A stretch of 20,697 bases of DNA from CALCKU01 sp964534845 (GCA_964534845.1 CAZHPV010000049.1:1-20697); one strand, 5' to 3'. Counted from the stretch's first letter, positions 1-7,605 are shown. Notes: generated by a model from the letters alone, not told the origin. Numbers and translations are program-made.

Positions 1-1
1 G

Positions 2-391
2 CTTACTCACAACCATATCGAATTAGTCGAAATATTCATGAATATCACGCTTGCTTGGGGTGTTATGATACTCGCTTACATGAAAGCCCCGAAACTGGAA
101 TGGACCCAAAATCTCTCCGACGTATCATATGGAATATACATTTATCACTGGGCCATCATGCAAAGCTTAATTTATTTCTTCCCCAAGCTTACAGTCATAC
201 CCCTTGTAATTTTTGGGTATGCTATATCACTCGTCCTTGCCCATATGTCATGGCGCATAATTGAGAAACCGGCTTTAGGAATGAAAAATAATTTCGCCAA
301 AACCCTACGCCGAGGCAAGCGCTCCCCGTCAGAGACAACTATTTTGCTATCACGCGCTTCGCTAAATTCACAAAACGGCGCAGCAGAGTAA
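2..391 (+). CDS. Acyltransferase family 3 (OafA/YrhL-like) membrane protein, C-terminal part
   Basis: The reading frame is open from base 2 with no stop upstream, so this is the 3' end of a longer gene that starts outside the window; about 129 residues are visible. The protein has three hydrophobic stretches. The motif SYGIYIYHW followed by a long hydrophobic helix and WRIIEKPAL is typical of the last membrane helices of acyltransferase-3 proteins. These integral inner-membrane enzymes acylate sugars of O-antigen, exopolysaccharide or similar glycans. The catalytic His and Arg of the family lie in the missing N-terminal part, so activity and substrate cannot be judged. After the last helix there is a polar, basic cytoplasmic tail rich in Arg, Lys and Ser. 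The gene ends tail to tail with lpd, 38 bp away across a palindrome. Family assignment is fairly secure; the exact substrate is unknown. Confidence 0.82.
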   Translation, partial: LTHNHIELVEIFMNITLAWGVMILAYMKAPKLEWTQNLSDVSYGIYIYHWAIMQSLIYFFPKLTVIPLVIFGYAISLVLAHMSWRIIEKPALGMKNNFAKTLRRGKRSPSETTILLSRASLNSQNGAAE

Positions 392-407
392 GTCTGTCAG
401 TCGCCCG

Positions 408-434
408 TCTAGGCTCAAATATCTTGAGCCTAGA
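408..434. terminator. Palindrome between convergent acyltransferase and lpd genes, possible bidirectional terminator
   Basis: There is a perfect 11-bp inverted repeat, tctaggctcaa at 408-418 and its complement at 424-434, around a 5-nt loop. It overlaps the TAG stop codon of lpd (430-432) and lies 17 bp after the stop of the + strand gene. Its position between two converging genes suggests transcription termination or mRNA 3'-end protection in both directions. Neither side is followed by a clear T-tract, so a classic intrinsic terminator is not certain. Confidence 0.5.
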
Positions 435-1824
435 TATGCACCGTACGGTCATAAGCATCTAATACGGCCTCATGCATCATCTCGGATAATGTCGGGTGCG
501 GGAAAACCGTTTCCATGAGTTCCTGTTCGGTCGTCTCAAGGGTTCTGGCTATGGTGTATCCCTGAATAAGTTCAGTAACTTCAGCCCCTATCATATGCGC
601 GCCGAGTAATTCGCCCGTTGCGACATCAAACACAGTTTTGATTAAACCCTCGGCCTCCCCTAGCGCGATCGCTTTTCCATTTCCAATAAATGGGAAGCGC
701 CCAACCTTGATATCGAACCCTGCTGCTTTAGCTTGCGCTTCAGTATAGCCAACACTGGCAATCTGCGGATGGCAATATGTACAGCCCGGAATAGAGTTGG
801 CATCGAGCGGGTGCGGGTCATGGCCCGCAATTTTCTCAATACAGATTATACCTTCATGTGAAGCTTTATGAGCCAGCCACGGCGGGGTTGTAACATCACC
901 AATGGCGTAAAGCCCCTGAACACCCGTAAAGGAATATTCATCCACTTCAATATGAGTACGGTCAATTTTAACGCCTAAAGCCTCTAGCCCCATATCTTCT
1001 GTATTCCCAACAATCCCTATTGCCAGAATTATTCTATCTACTGTTAAAACTTCGTCCTGACCGTCCTTTGATATCGTCACTGATACATCATTCTGGTTTT
1101 TGGCGATAGATTTAACCTGTGCCTCTGTTTTGATTGTCATACCCTGTTGGGTAAAAGCCTTATGTGCGAAATCGGAAATCTCACTATCCTCCGCAGGTAA
1201 AATACGGTCTACCATTTCCACCACGGTTACATCAGCTCCAAAGGCATTATAAAAACTCGCAAATTCCATCCCAATAGCCCCTGATCCAATCACGAGCAAT
1301 TTTTTGGGCATAGCTTCAGGCACCATAGCCTCGCGAGCTGTCCAGATGAATTTTCCATCAGGCTCTAAACCGGCCTGTGGTATGGTTCTGGCCCGCGCTC
1401 CGGTCGCCAATATGACATGTTTGGCACTATAACTGTCTGAACCCACTTTGACGATAGGCGCTGGTTCCCCAGCCTCAAAACTCGCCATGCCGGATATTAC
1501 ATCTACTTTGTTCTTACGCATTAAAAAGGAAATACCTTTTGAAAGCTGACCTGCAATATTGCGAGAGCGTTTCACAATCGCTTGTAAGTCAAATCCCGGC
1601 GAGGCTGTTAATCCATAATCAGAGGCATGTTTCATGTTGCTGTAAACTTCAGCTGAACGCAGCAAGGCTTTCGTTGGAATACATCCCCAATTCAGACAGA
1701 CACCTCCAAGCTCGGCCTTTTCGACGATAGCGGTTTTAAATCCGAGTTGAGAGGCACGAATAGCCGTTACATAGCCCCCTGGACCTGACCCGACCACAAT
1801 CACATCATACTGAGAATCTGCCAT
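430..1824 (-). CDS. lpdA: Dihydrolipoyl dehydrogenase (E3)
   Basis: This FAD-dependent cytoplasmic enzyme reoxidises dihydrolipoyl groups with NAD+; it is the E3 component shared by pyruvate and other 2-oxoacid dehydrogenase complexes. The 464-residue product has an N-terminal FAD-binding motif (VVGSGPGGY), the redox disulfide in GGVCLNWGCIPTK (Cys43 and Cys48), a second GxGxxG NAD motif (IGSGAIGMEF), the second FAD motif (YAIGDV), and the C-terminal His-Glu pair in HPTLSE (His443, Glu448). All catalytic features and the usual length are present. The ATG at 1824 is preferred over an upstream in-frame start at 1863, because AAAGGT lies 5 nt before it and family proteins begin just ahead of the FAD motif. 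It is the last gene of the pdh cluster, separated from pdhC by the acidic-repeat gene, and very likely serves the complex encoded beside it. Confidence 0.96.
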   Translation of the reverse strand: MADSQYDVIVVGSGPGGYVTAIRASQLGFKTAIVEKAELGGVCLNWGCIPTKALLRSAEVYSNMKHASDYGLTASPGFDLQAIVKRSRNIAGQLSKGISFLMRKNKVDVISGMASFEAGEPAPIVKVGSDSYSAKHVILATGARARTIPQAGLEPDGKFIWTAREAMVPEAMPKKLLVIGSGAIGMEFASFYNAFGADVTVVEMVDRILPAEDSEISDFAHKAFTQQGMTIKTEAQVKSIAKNQNDVSVTISKDGQDEVLTVDRIILAIGIVGNTEDMGLEALGVKIDRTHIEVDEYSFTGVQGLYAIGDVTTPPWLAHKASHEGIICIEKIAGHDPHPLDANSIPGCTYCHPQIASVGYTEAQAKAAGFDIKVGRFPFIGNGKAIALGEAEGLIKTVFDVATGELLGAHMIGAEVTELIQGYTIARTLETTEQELMETVFPHPTLSEMMHEAVLDAYDRTVHI

Positions 1825-1941
1825 AACATACCTTTGTAAAATTTCGATATGTCTATAGCGCAAACTCGCTCTCAGTTTAAGCTTTATATAGGCTTACCCA
1901 TCACATTTCGGGGGACAAAAGGTTTGCCCTTATTGTTTTTG

Positions 1942-3177
1942 CTAGGGTTTTGCGACACTGGCTGGTGGCTGCAATAGTGCTTCAATAACTTGCAACCGCA
2001 AAATATCCCGATATTCACCCTGCTCTACTTCATTTACGAGATCGAATGCGGCTTCATGATTACCATCACGGCCATAAGCTACGGCCAAATTTATACGCGC
2101 CGTTTCTTTCATTTCTGTCACTGTAATATTGGCTATGGCTTTTTTGGCAATAACATGCACCCGATCTTCCAAAGCTGAATTAGCTAAAATGAAATAGGCC
2201 TGATTTTTGAGATCTTCGGCCTCAATAGACTCTATTTGTTCAAACACCACATCATAAATGCAGTCATAGACACTGCCCTCTTTATGCACAGTACCTAGTT
2301 TATGAACACCGCCTTGGTCATGTGCGATAATCTCTGTCTGATCATGCGTGTGCACCGCGTCTTTAGTCTCGACCGGAATATCATTGCTTTCCAGTGTATC
2401 GGTAACGCTTGGATCTGGGATCAGATCCGCTTTTGCCTCGACCTCAATTACACTTTGAGGCCCCTCCGGAATGTCTATAATATCCTCTTGAATGCTCTGC
2501 GCCGGCTCAACAACTTCAATATCTCCGACAACATCAGGCTCGGCGATTACTTCGCCTGAACCATATGTGTCTTCAAGCTCTTGATATTTACGGGCAACCG
2601 CTTTTTCCTTTTCAGTCTCGTCAGACGGATGTGACTCTGTTTCAAGTTCCGCGGTTTCAATCTCAACTGTTTCCGTCTCTACCGTTTCTAACTCAGCTGT
2701 TTCCGNNNNNNNNNNNNNNNNNNNNNNNNNNNNNNNNNNNNNNNNNNNNNNNNNNNNNNNNNNNNNNNNNNNNNNNNNNNNNNNNNNNNNNNNNNNNNNN
2801 NNNNNCTCAGCTGTTTCCGATTGAACAATCTCCTTGTCAGCCATTTCATTATCTGCCGTCTCTTTATCAGCATCAGCAGTTTTCGATTTTTTGCTTGGTT
2901 TCAAATATTGATCCAGCCATTTTTCTTTCTTAGGAGCTGGCTTTAGGGCGGGGGTTTCTGCCGCTACCTCAGGCGTCGGTGGTTTTTTATCTAAGAGCGA
3001 GTCACCTTGGGGCGTCGGGGTCAATACGATTTCCGCATTATTTACCTCTGCCATTTTCACATTCGGTGACGTTTCCTCTTGATTAGGTGTCTGAGAAACA
3101 GGGTTTGTCCCAAAGTAAACAACACTACCGACGGTTACGGCGGACAAAACTCCCGCAATTAATGATTTTGCTAACAT
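1942..3177 (-). CDS. Uncharacterised membrane-anchored protein with Glu-Thr repeat region and helical C-terminal domain; contains assembly gap
   Basis: I do not recognise this protein family. The drawn product is 411 residues, but 100 N bases interrupt it, so the true length is unknown. It starts with a hydrophobic segment (about residues 4-22, LAKSLIAGVLSAVTVGSVVYF), either a signal anchor or a signal peptide. Next come a Pro/Thr-rich stretch, a Lys-rich segment (KEKWLDQYLKPSKKSK), a repetitive acidic tract of ET-A/V/I-E units around the gap, and a long acidic low-complexity region. The last 100 or so residues look folded and helical, with TPR-like character (ARINLAVAYGRDGNHEAAFDLV). The ATG at 3177 is chosen because GGAG sits 6 nt upstream; a TTG four codons earlier overlaps that site. 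The gene lies between pdhC and lpd, yet looks like an envelope protein exposed to the periplasm rather than an enzyme subunit. It may have its own promoter. Confidence 0.75.
   Translation of the reverse strand: MLAKSLIAGVLSAVTVGSVVYFGTNPVSQTPNQEETSPNVKMAEVNNAEIVLTPTPQGDSLLDKKPPTPEVAAETPALKPAPKKEKWLDQYLKPSKKSKTADADKETADNEMADKEIVQSETAEXXXXXXXXXXXXXXXXXXXXXXXXXXXXXXXXXXETAELETVETETVEIETAELETESHPSDETEKEKAVARKYQELEDTYGSGEVIAEPDVVGDIEVVEPAQSIQEDIIDIPEGPQSVIEVEAKADLIPDPSVTDTLESNDIPVETKDAVHTHDQTEIIAHDQGGVHKLGTVHKEGSVYDCIYDVVFEQIESIEAEDLKNQAYFILANSALEDRVHVIAKKAIANITVTEMKETARINLAVAYGRDGNHEAAFDLVNEVEQGEYRDILRLQVIEALLQPPASVAKP
2632..2825 (-). repeat. Degenerate Glu-Thr coding repeat interrupted by the assembly gap
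   Basis: On the minus strand the sequence encodes alternating ET-A/V/I-E-L units (for example ETAELETVETETVE and IETAELETES) from 2632 to 2703, and SETAE again beyond the gap. The 14-base string ctcagctgtttccg occurs immediately on both sides of the N run, at 2692-2705 and 2806-2819. At least part of the array is therefore repeated and the copy number is unresolved. Confidence 0.8.
2706..2805. other. Run of exactly 100 N: assembly gap
   Basis: One hundred consecutive N bases interrupt the acidic-repeat gene. Exactly 100 is a conventional placeholder for a gap of unknown size. The identical 14-base flanks suggest that the assembler failed to traverse a tandem repeat. The reading frame is the same on both sides as drawn, but this cannot be taken as real because the gap length is arbitrary. 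Confidence 0.97.
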
Positions 3178-3211
3178 AGCGAACTCCAAATCCAGCGATG
3201 GAATAAGGTTA

Positions 3212-3239
3212 ATTATAGATTAAGTCGAGAATGGGGCAA
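3212..3239 (-). promoter_or_regulatory. Candidate sigma-70-type promoter for the acidic-repeat gene
   Basis: Read on the minus strand, a perfect TATAAT (3217-3212) is preceded by TTGCCC (3239-3234) with a 16-nt spacer. It lies about 35 bp upstream of the ATG at 3177, in the 150-bp space after pdhC. It would let the acidic-repeat gene and lpd be transcribed apart from pdhABC. The -35 matches only four of six consensus positions, so this is a prediction. Confidence 0.45.
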
Positions 3240-3327
3240 GAGATTGCCACAGCGGGGTATCCCGACATGGTTAATTTACATCTATGAGGCGTAATCTTGT
3301 GATTAGAAATCGAATTTGACGAAAACT

Positions 3328-4671
3328 CTAAAGCATCATGGTGACGGGTTGTTCGACATAGCGTTTGAAATGTTGCAACCATTTCGCGCCCATCGCCCCG
3401 TCAACCACACGATGGTCGCAAGTCAAAGTTACGCTCATAACCGTCGCGACAGCTATAGCACCGTCCTTGACAACAGCCCGCGGCGTGCCGGCCCCGACCG
3501 ATAAAATCATACCATGGGGTTCATTAATAATGGACCCGAATTCCTTTATGCCCATCATACCCAAATTAGAGATACTAAATGTCCCCCCTTGATATTCTTG
3601 GGGTTTTAATTTGCGCTCGCGCGCGCGTGCGGCCAAATCCTTCATTTCAACTGAAATTGTTGACAGCCCCTTATTATCTGCGGCCCGGATAATGGGGGTA
3701 ATCAAACCGCCATCAATAGCCACAGCCACCGCGACATCTGCATTATGATGATAGGCAATGCCGTCAGGTGTGAAACTCGCATTACACTCCGGGACATGCT
3801 TTAGTGCCAAAGCCGATGCGCGAATAAGCATATCATTGACACTTATTTTTACACCTTCGGGGGCTTGCGCGTTTAGTTCTTTACGCATTTTCAGCAGACC
3901 ATCTATCTCGCAATCAATGGTAAGCGGAAAATCGGGAACATTGACATTAGAACTTGTCAAGCGTTTAGCGATAACACGGCGCATACCGTCAAGTGGCTCG
4001 AGGGCATATGTTCCGGGAGCAATCCCCATTTTCTCGAGATATTCAGCCCCGCCGCCGAGAGGCATGCCAATAGCTGTTGAGCTTTCTGGTGTATCGGATT
4101 GCGGCGCTGCTGGCTTGGCTGTTGGCGCGACTTTCGCTGCACCGCCAGTTTTAGCCGCTTCTATATCAGCTTTGATAATACGGCCATTGGGACCAGACCC
4201 AGCAATAGCGCCGAGGTCCAAACTGGCTTCTGCGGCAAGGCGTTTGGCGAGCGGTGAAGCTTTAATGCGCTCACCTGCCGAGTGTTGCACAGGCGCGGCA
4301 GTTTGGCTCGCAGGCGCGGATTGGGGTGCGTCTGCTTTTGGGTCTGACGCTTGTGGTTCTGGTGTTGGCGCCGCTTTGGGCGCTACATTTCCGCCAGCCT
4401 TATATCCGTCCAGCGCAGAAGCGTCTTCGTCCTCTTCCAGCAAGAGCGCTATCGGAGCATTGACCTTCACCCCTTCACTACCACCCGCGACCAGAATTTT
4501 CGCAATGACGCCCTCTTCAACGGCTTCAACTTCCATTGTTGCTTTGTCTGTTTCAATTTCAGCCAAGAGATCACCCGATGAGACGGTATCGCCTTCTTTA
4601 ACGAGCCATTTGGACAATGTGCCTTCTTCCATTGTCGGGGATAAGGCAGGCATGAGGATTTCAATGGGCAT
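3328..4671 (-). CDS. pdhC: Pyruvate dehydrogenase complex E2, dihydrolipoamide acetyltransferase
   Basis: E2 forms the structural core of the pyruvate dehydrogenase complex and transfers the acetyl group from lipoamide to CoA. The 447-residue protein has one N-terminal lipoyl domain (about residues 1-80; lipoylated Lys43 within ETDKATMEVE). An Ala/Pro-rich linker follows, then a peripheral-subunit-binding domain (about 135-172, ASPLAKRLAAEASLDL then GSGPNGRI), a second linker, and the acetyltransferase domain (about 222-447). The catalytic motif is DHRVVDG, with His420 and Asp424. The length is normal for alphaproteobacterial E2, which has one lipoyl domain. The ATG at 4671 is 2 nt after the pdhB stop, and its AGGA ribosome site lies inside the last pdhB codons, so the two genes are translationally close-coupled. 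Nothing is missing. Confidence 0.96.
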   Translation of the reverse strand: MPIEILMPALSPTMEEGTLSKWLVKEGDTVSSGDLLAEIETDKATMEVEAVEEGVIAKILVAGGSEGVKVNAPIALLLEEDEDASALDGYKAGGNVAPKAAPTPEPQASDPKADAPQSAPASQTAAPVQHSAGERIKASPLAKRLAAEASLDLGAIAGSGPNGRIIKADIEAAKTGGAAKVAPTAKPAAPQSDTPESSTAIGMPLGGGAEYLEKMGIAPGTYALEPLDGMRRVIAKRLTSSNVNVPDFPLTIDCEIDGLLKMRKELNAQAPEGVKISVNDMLIRASALALKHVPECNASFTPDGIAYHHNADVAVAVAIDGGLITPIIRAADNKGLSTISVEMKDLAARARERKLKPQEYQGGTFSISNLGMMGIKEFGSIINEPHGMILSVGAGTPRAVVKDGAIAVATVMSVTLTCDHRVVDGAMGAKWLQHFKRYVEQPVTMML

Positions 4672-4673
4672 AT

Positions 4674-6050
4674 CTAGTCCTTATAACACGCACGTTTGGC
4701 CGCTGCTACGACGTCTTCAGCGCCCGGTAGGCTGAGTGCCTCTAGGTTCGCGGCGTAAGGGAGCGGCACGTCAACTTGGAAAACGCGTTCTGGCGGGGCG
4801 TCAAGATAATCAAAGGCCTCGGCCACAACGCGGGAGGCTATTTCCGCACCAATGCCACTTTGGCCCCATCCCTCTTCGGCACAAACGAGTCGGTTGGTTT
4901 TCTTTACACTTTCAATCACCGTGTCGCTATCGAGCGGACGCAGTGTACGCAAATCTATAACCTCAGCATTAATCCCTTGCTCTGCGAGACTATCAGCCGC
5001 TTCGAGACATCGCCCGACCATGCGCGAATGGGATACAATCGTTACGTCTGATCCTTCCCGCCTGATCTTGGCCTTACCAATCGGGATAACAAAATCGTCC
5101 ATATCCGGGACGTCAAACGTCTCGCCATACATTAGCTCATGTTCGAGGAAGACAACCGGATTGGGATCGCGAATGGCCGCCTTTAAAAGCCCCTTGGCAT
5201 CCGCCGCATCATAGGGCGCCACAACTTTAAGGCCGGGTACATTGGCATACCAACTTGAATAATCATGACTGTGCTGCGCCCCCACACGGGAGGCCGCGCC
5301 GTTAGGGCCACGAAACACGATAGGACAACGCATTTGACCACCCGACATGTAAAGGGTCTTAGCAGCAGAATTTATAATATGATCAATAGCTTGCATGGCA
5401 AAGTTCCACGTCATGAACTCCACAATAGGACGCAACCCACCCATAGCAGCCCCGCATCCAATTCCGGCAAATCCATGCTCTGTAATCGGGGTATCAATGA
5501 CACGACCGTCGCCGAACTCCTGCAATAATTCTCGTGTGACTTTATAGGCACCCTGATATTGAGCGACCTCCTCACCCATGACGAACACTGTTTCGTCGCG
5601 GCGCATTTCTTCGGCCATGGCATCGCGCAGAGCATCCCTGACTGTAGTTGGCAATAATTTTACATTGGCTCCGAATTCAGGCTCTATCGCAACGTATTTG
5701 GCAGGCTTTGGCGGCGAAACAGGAGCCGCGCTCGCGGTTTGCGCCGGTTCAGTATTTGAGGCTGGTGCAGCCGGGGCCGCTGGAGCGCTGAGGACCGATT
5801 TATCTTCGCCGTCTTCCAGGAGTTGCAAGATGACCGTCCCGACTTTGACATTTTGCGCCCCCTCAGAGACAAGAATGCTCCCGACGATCCCCTCATCAAT
5901 GCTTTCAACTTCCATTGTCGCTTTATCGGTTTCTATCTCCGCCAATATATCACCCGAGCTAACCGTATCGCCTTCCTTGACGATCCATTTAGACAGGGTC
6001 CCTTCTTCCATAGTCGGAGATAAGGCGGGCATTTTAATATCAATAGCCAT
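4674..6050 (-). CDS. pdhB: Pyruvate dehydrogenase E1 component beta subunit with N-terminal lipoyl domain
   Basis: Together with PdhA this subunit decarboxylates pyruvate with thiamine diphosphate and reductively acetylates lipoyl groups. The 458 residues comprise an N-terminal lipoyl domain (about 1-80, Lys43 in ETDKATMEVE), an Ala/Pro-rich linker (about 85-120), and a complete transketolase-like E1 beta domain (from about 130). That domain includes MGEEVAQYQGAYKVT, PITEHGFAGIG and the C-terminal VDVPLPYA segment. A lipoyl domain fused to E1 beta is a known alphaproteobacterial feature and explains why the protein is longer than a typical E1 beta of about 330 residues. The ATG at 6050 overlaps the upstream gene's stop as TGATG, which indicates translational coupling. 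The lipoyl domain is nearly identical to that of the neighbouring E2 over its first 49 residues. Confidence 0.96.
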   Translation of the reverse strand: MAIDIKMPALSPTMEEGTLSKWIVKEGDTVSSGDILAEIETDKATMEVESIDEGIVGSILVSEGAQNVKVGTVILQLLEDGEDKSVLSAPAAPAAPASNTEPAQTASAAPVSPPKPAKYVAIEPEFGANVKLLPTTVRDALRDAMAEEMRRDETVFVMGEEVAQYQGAYKVTRELLQEFGDGRVIDTPITEHGFAGIGCGAAMGGLRPIVEFMTWNFAMQAIDHIINSAAKTLYMSGGQMRCPIVFRGPNGAASRVGAQHSHDYSSWYANVPGLKVVAPYDAADAKGLLKAAIRDPNPVVFLEHELMYGETFDVPDMDDFVIPIGKAKIRREGSDVTIVSHSRMVGRCLEAADSLAEQGINAEVIDLRTLRPLDSDTVIESVKKTNRLVCAEEGWGQSGIGAEIASRVVAEAFDYLDAPPERVFQVDVPLPYAANLEALSLPGAEDVVAAAKRACYKD

Positions 6051-6538
6051 CAGGCAATTTCCTTTTTTGTAAATACTGAGCGTATTGGCTGACCGTTTTC
6101 GTCAAATGGGCAGGTAAATGAAAACGCTTCGGGGGCAGAGCCATTCGCACGAATGAGATCAAGCTTTTCACGGGCTTCTTCAAGATTTGGCATATGTCCA
6201 TCTCTAATCCACCAGAGCACCATATGATCTTTAGGAATACGATGAAAATTAGGCCGTTCCTCGCGCATGACTTTCGTATGGGCCGTTTTATAAATAAAAT
6301 TATAAAGCGTATCGAGGCTTTCCCATACGCTCATATTCACAAGTGTGTCGGGCCCCAAACCTTCCATTCGCAAACTTAGGGCTCCGGGGCCGGGGCCATC
6401 ATCTTCTAAGCGCCAGATAAACCCTTCGGACCGGTCTCCGACAGCATTGATCATATCAATACGCGAAACAAACCCCGCTAACTCCGGAGCAGTCATTTCA
6501 TGCTTTGCATCGGCAATATTTAGCTGAGCAAGCTGCAC
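6050..6538 (-). CDS. DUF3291 family protein embedded between pdhA and pdhB
   Basis: This 162-residue protein has no signal peptide or membrane segment. Its layout matches my recollection of the DUF3291 family: an N-terminal QLAQLNIA strand, ELAGFVSRIDMINAVGDRSEGFIWRLE, then NMSVWESLDTLYNFIYKTAHTKVMRE and WWIRDGHMPNLEEAREKL. The family has no established biochemical role; its fold is thought to be a dimeric alpha/beta barrel of the type found in small monooxygenases and haem-binding proteins. The GTG at 6538 is chosen as start because GAGG lies 6 nt before it and the family begins there; longer in-frame extensions would run back into pdhA. Only 1 nt separates it from the pdhA stop, and its TGA overlaps the pdhB ATG. 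It must therefore be co-translated with the E1 subunits, suggesting an accessory role for pyruvate dehydrogenase. That role is inference. Confidence 0.82.
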   Translation of the reverse strand: MQLAQLNIADAKHEMTAPELAGFVSRIDMINAVGDRSEGFIWRLEDDGPGPGALSLRMEGLGPDTLVNMSVWESLDTLYNFIYKTAHTKVMREERPNFHRIPKDHMVLWWIRDGHMPNLEEAREKLDLIRANGSAPEAFSFTCPFDENGQPIRSVFTKKEIA

Positions 6539-6539
6539 A

Positions 6540-7586
6540 TTAAGCCTCGAGTAAAACGTCCGTATAAAGCTCGGACGGGTCAGGCTCTGGGGACGTTTGG
6601 GCAAATTCCGCAGAGTCCGTCACAATCGCTTTTATCTCTTTATCGATTGCTTTTAGGCCTGCCTCATCAATCCATCCCTCATCCAAGAGGCGGTGCCTGA
6701 CCAAATCTATGGGATCGCGTTCCGCCCGTGTCTTCGTAACCTCGTCGCGCGAACGATATTTGGCCGGGTCAGACATAGAATGGCCACGATAGCGATATGT
6801 TTTCATTTCCAAAATCATCGGCCCCTTACCATCTCTGGCGTGTTTGATTGCTTTTCTGGCTGCGTCGCGGACCTCCAACACATTCATTCCGTCAACCTGC
6901 ATCCCTTCAATTTCAAAACTTGAACCCCGTTTAAAAAGCTCCGTTTCGGCCGAAGACCGCTCTACAGATGTACCCATGGCATATTGATTATTCTCAATTA
7001 CAAAGACTACGGGCAAATCCCAAAGCTTAGCCATATTAAAGGTTTCATAGACCTGACCCTGATTGGAGGCTCCATCCCCGAAAAAGGCCAGACTGACATT
7101 GCCATTTTTTAGATATTTATTCGCAAATCCAAGTCCAGCTCCCAGAGGCACTTGCGCACCGACAATCCCGTGCCCGCCATAAAAGTGTTTCTCCGTGCTA
7201 AACATATGCATGGAGCCACCTTTTCCGCGTGAATAACCGCCAGAGCGACCTGTCAGTTCGGCCATAACACCGCGACTTTCCATGCCACAAGCCAGCATAT
7301 GGCCGTGGTCACGATAACCAGTAATCATCTGATCGCCCTCTTTCATACCGGCCCGACACCCAACAACAACGGCTTCCTGTCCAATATAAAGGTGGCAAAA
7401 ACCGGCAATTTGACCCATACCATAAAGCTGTCCGGCTTTTTCCTCAAAGCGTCGGATTAACAACATGTCGCGGTAATATTGCCTTAATTCCGACTTCGAA
7501 GTTTTTAAGCCATCAGAGTTACGGGATTTTGATTTCGCCTTCGATTTAACTTGCGTCGATTTTTTTGCCGGTTTTTTTGCTGCCAT
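6540..7586 (-). CDS. pdhA: Pyruvate dehydrogenase E1 component alpha subunit
   Basis: PdhA binds thiamine diphosphate and catalyses pyruvate decarboxylation with PdhB in the cytoplasm. The 348-residue product shows the E1 alpha signature: RRFEEKAGQLYGMGQIAGFCHLYIGQEA, the diphosphate-binding motif starting GDG at residues 170-172 and ending with Asn199-Asn200, and the YRGHSMSDPAKYRSRDEV loop. Residues 1-31 form a Lys/Ser-rich low-complexity tail ahead of the conserved domain; such extensions occur in related alphaproteobacterial PdhA proteins. The ATG at 7586 has GGGG 6 nt upstream; an in-frame TTG two codons earlier is less likely. The gene is the first of the tight pdhA-DUF3291-pdhB-pdhC series. 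Its 89-bp upstream space carries a perfect AT-rich inverted repeat that may be an operator. Confidence 0.96.
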   Translation of the reverse strand: MAAKKPAKKSTQVKSKAKSKSRNSDGLKTSKSELRQYYRDMLLIRRFEEKAGQLYGMGQIAGFCHLYIGQEAVVVGCRAGMKEGDQMITGYRDHGHMLACGMESRGVMAELTGRSGGYSRGKGGSMHMFSTEKHFYGGHGIVGAQVPLGAGLGFANKYLKNGNVSLAFFGDGASNQGQVYETFNMAKLWDLPVVFVIENNQYAMGTSVERSSAETELFKRGSSFEIEGMQVDGMNVLEVRDAARKAIKHARDGKGPMILEMKTYRYRGHSMSDPAKYRSRDEVTKTRAERDPIDLVRHRLLDEGWIDEAGLKAIDKEIKAIVTDSAEFAQTSPEPDPSELYTDVLLEA

Positions 7587-7605
7587 GATCAACCCCGCGC
7601 TGCGT

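Noticed and set aside
3609..3632. Alternating CG run inside pdhC
   Set aside because: It encodes the Ala-Arg run of LAARARERKL in the acetyltransferase domain; codon choice explains it without invoking a structural element.
3758..4735. Long open frame of 325 codons on the + strand across pdhC
   Set aside because: It lies wholly antisense to the clearly conserved pdhC, and its translation is Ser/Ala/Pro-rich low complexity with no motif. It is a by-product of codon bias in the real gene.
5578..6072. Open frame of 164 codons on the + strand across the pdhB lipoyl region
   Set aside because: It mirrors the antisense frame over pdhC because the two lipoyl domains are alike; there is no ribosome site or family resemblance.
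6539..6604. Longer N-terminus for the DUF3291 protein (start at 6604)
   Set aside because: It would run 65 bp into pdhA. The GTG at 6538 has a well-spaced GAGG and fits where the family begins.
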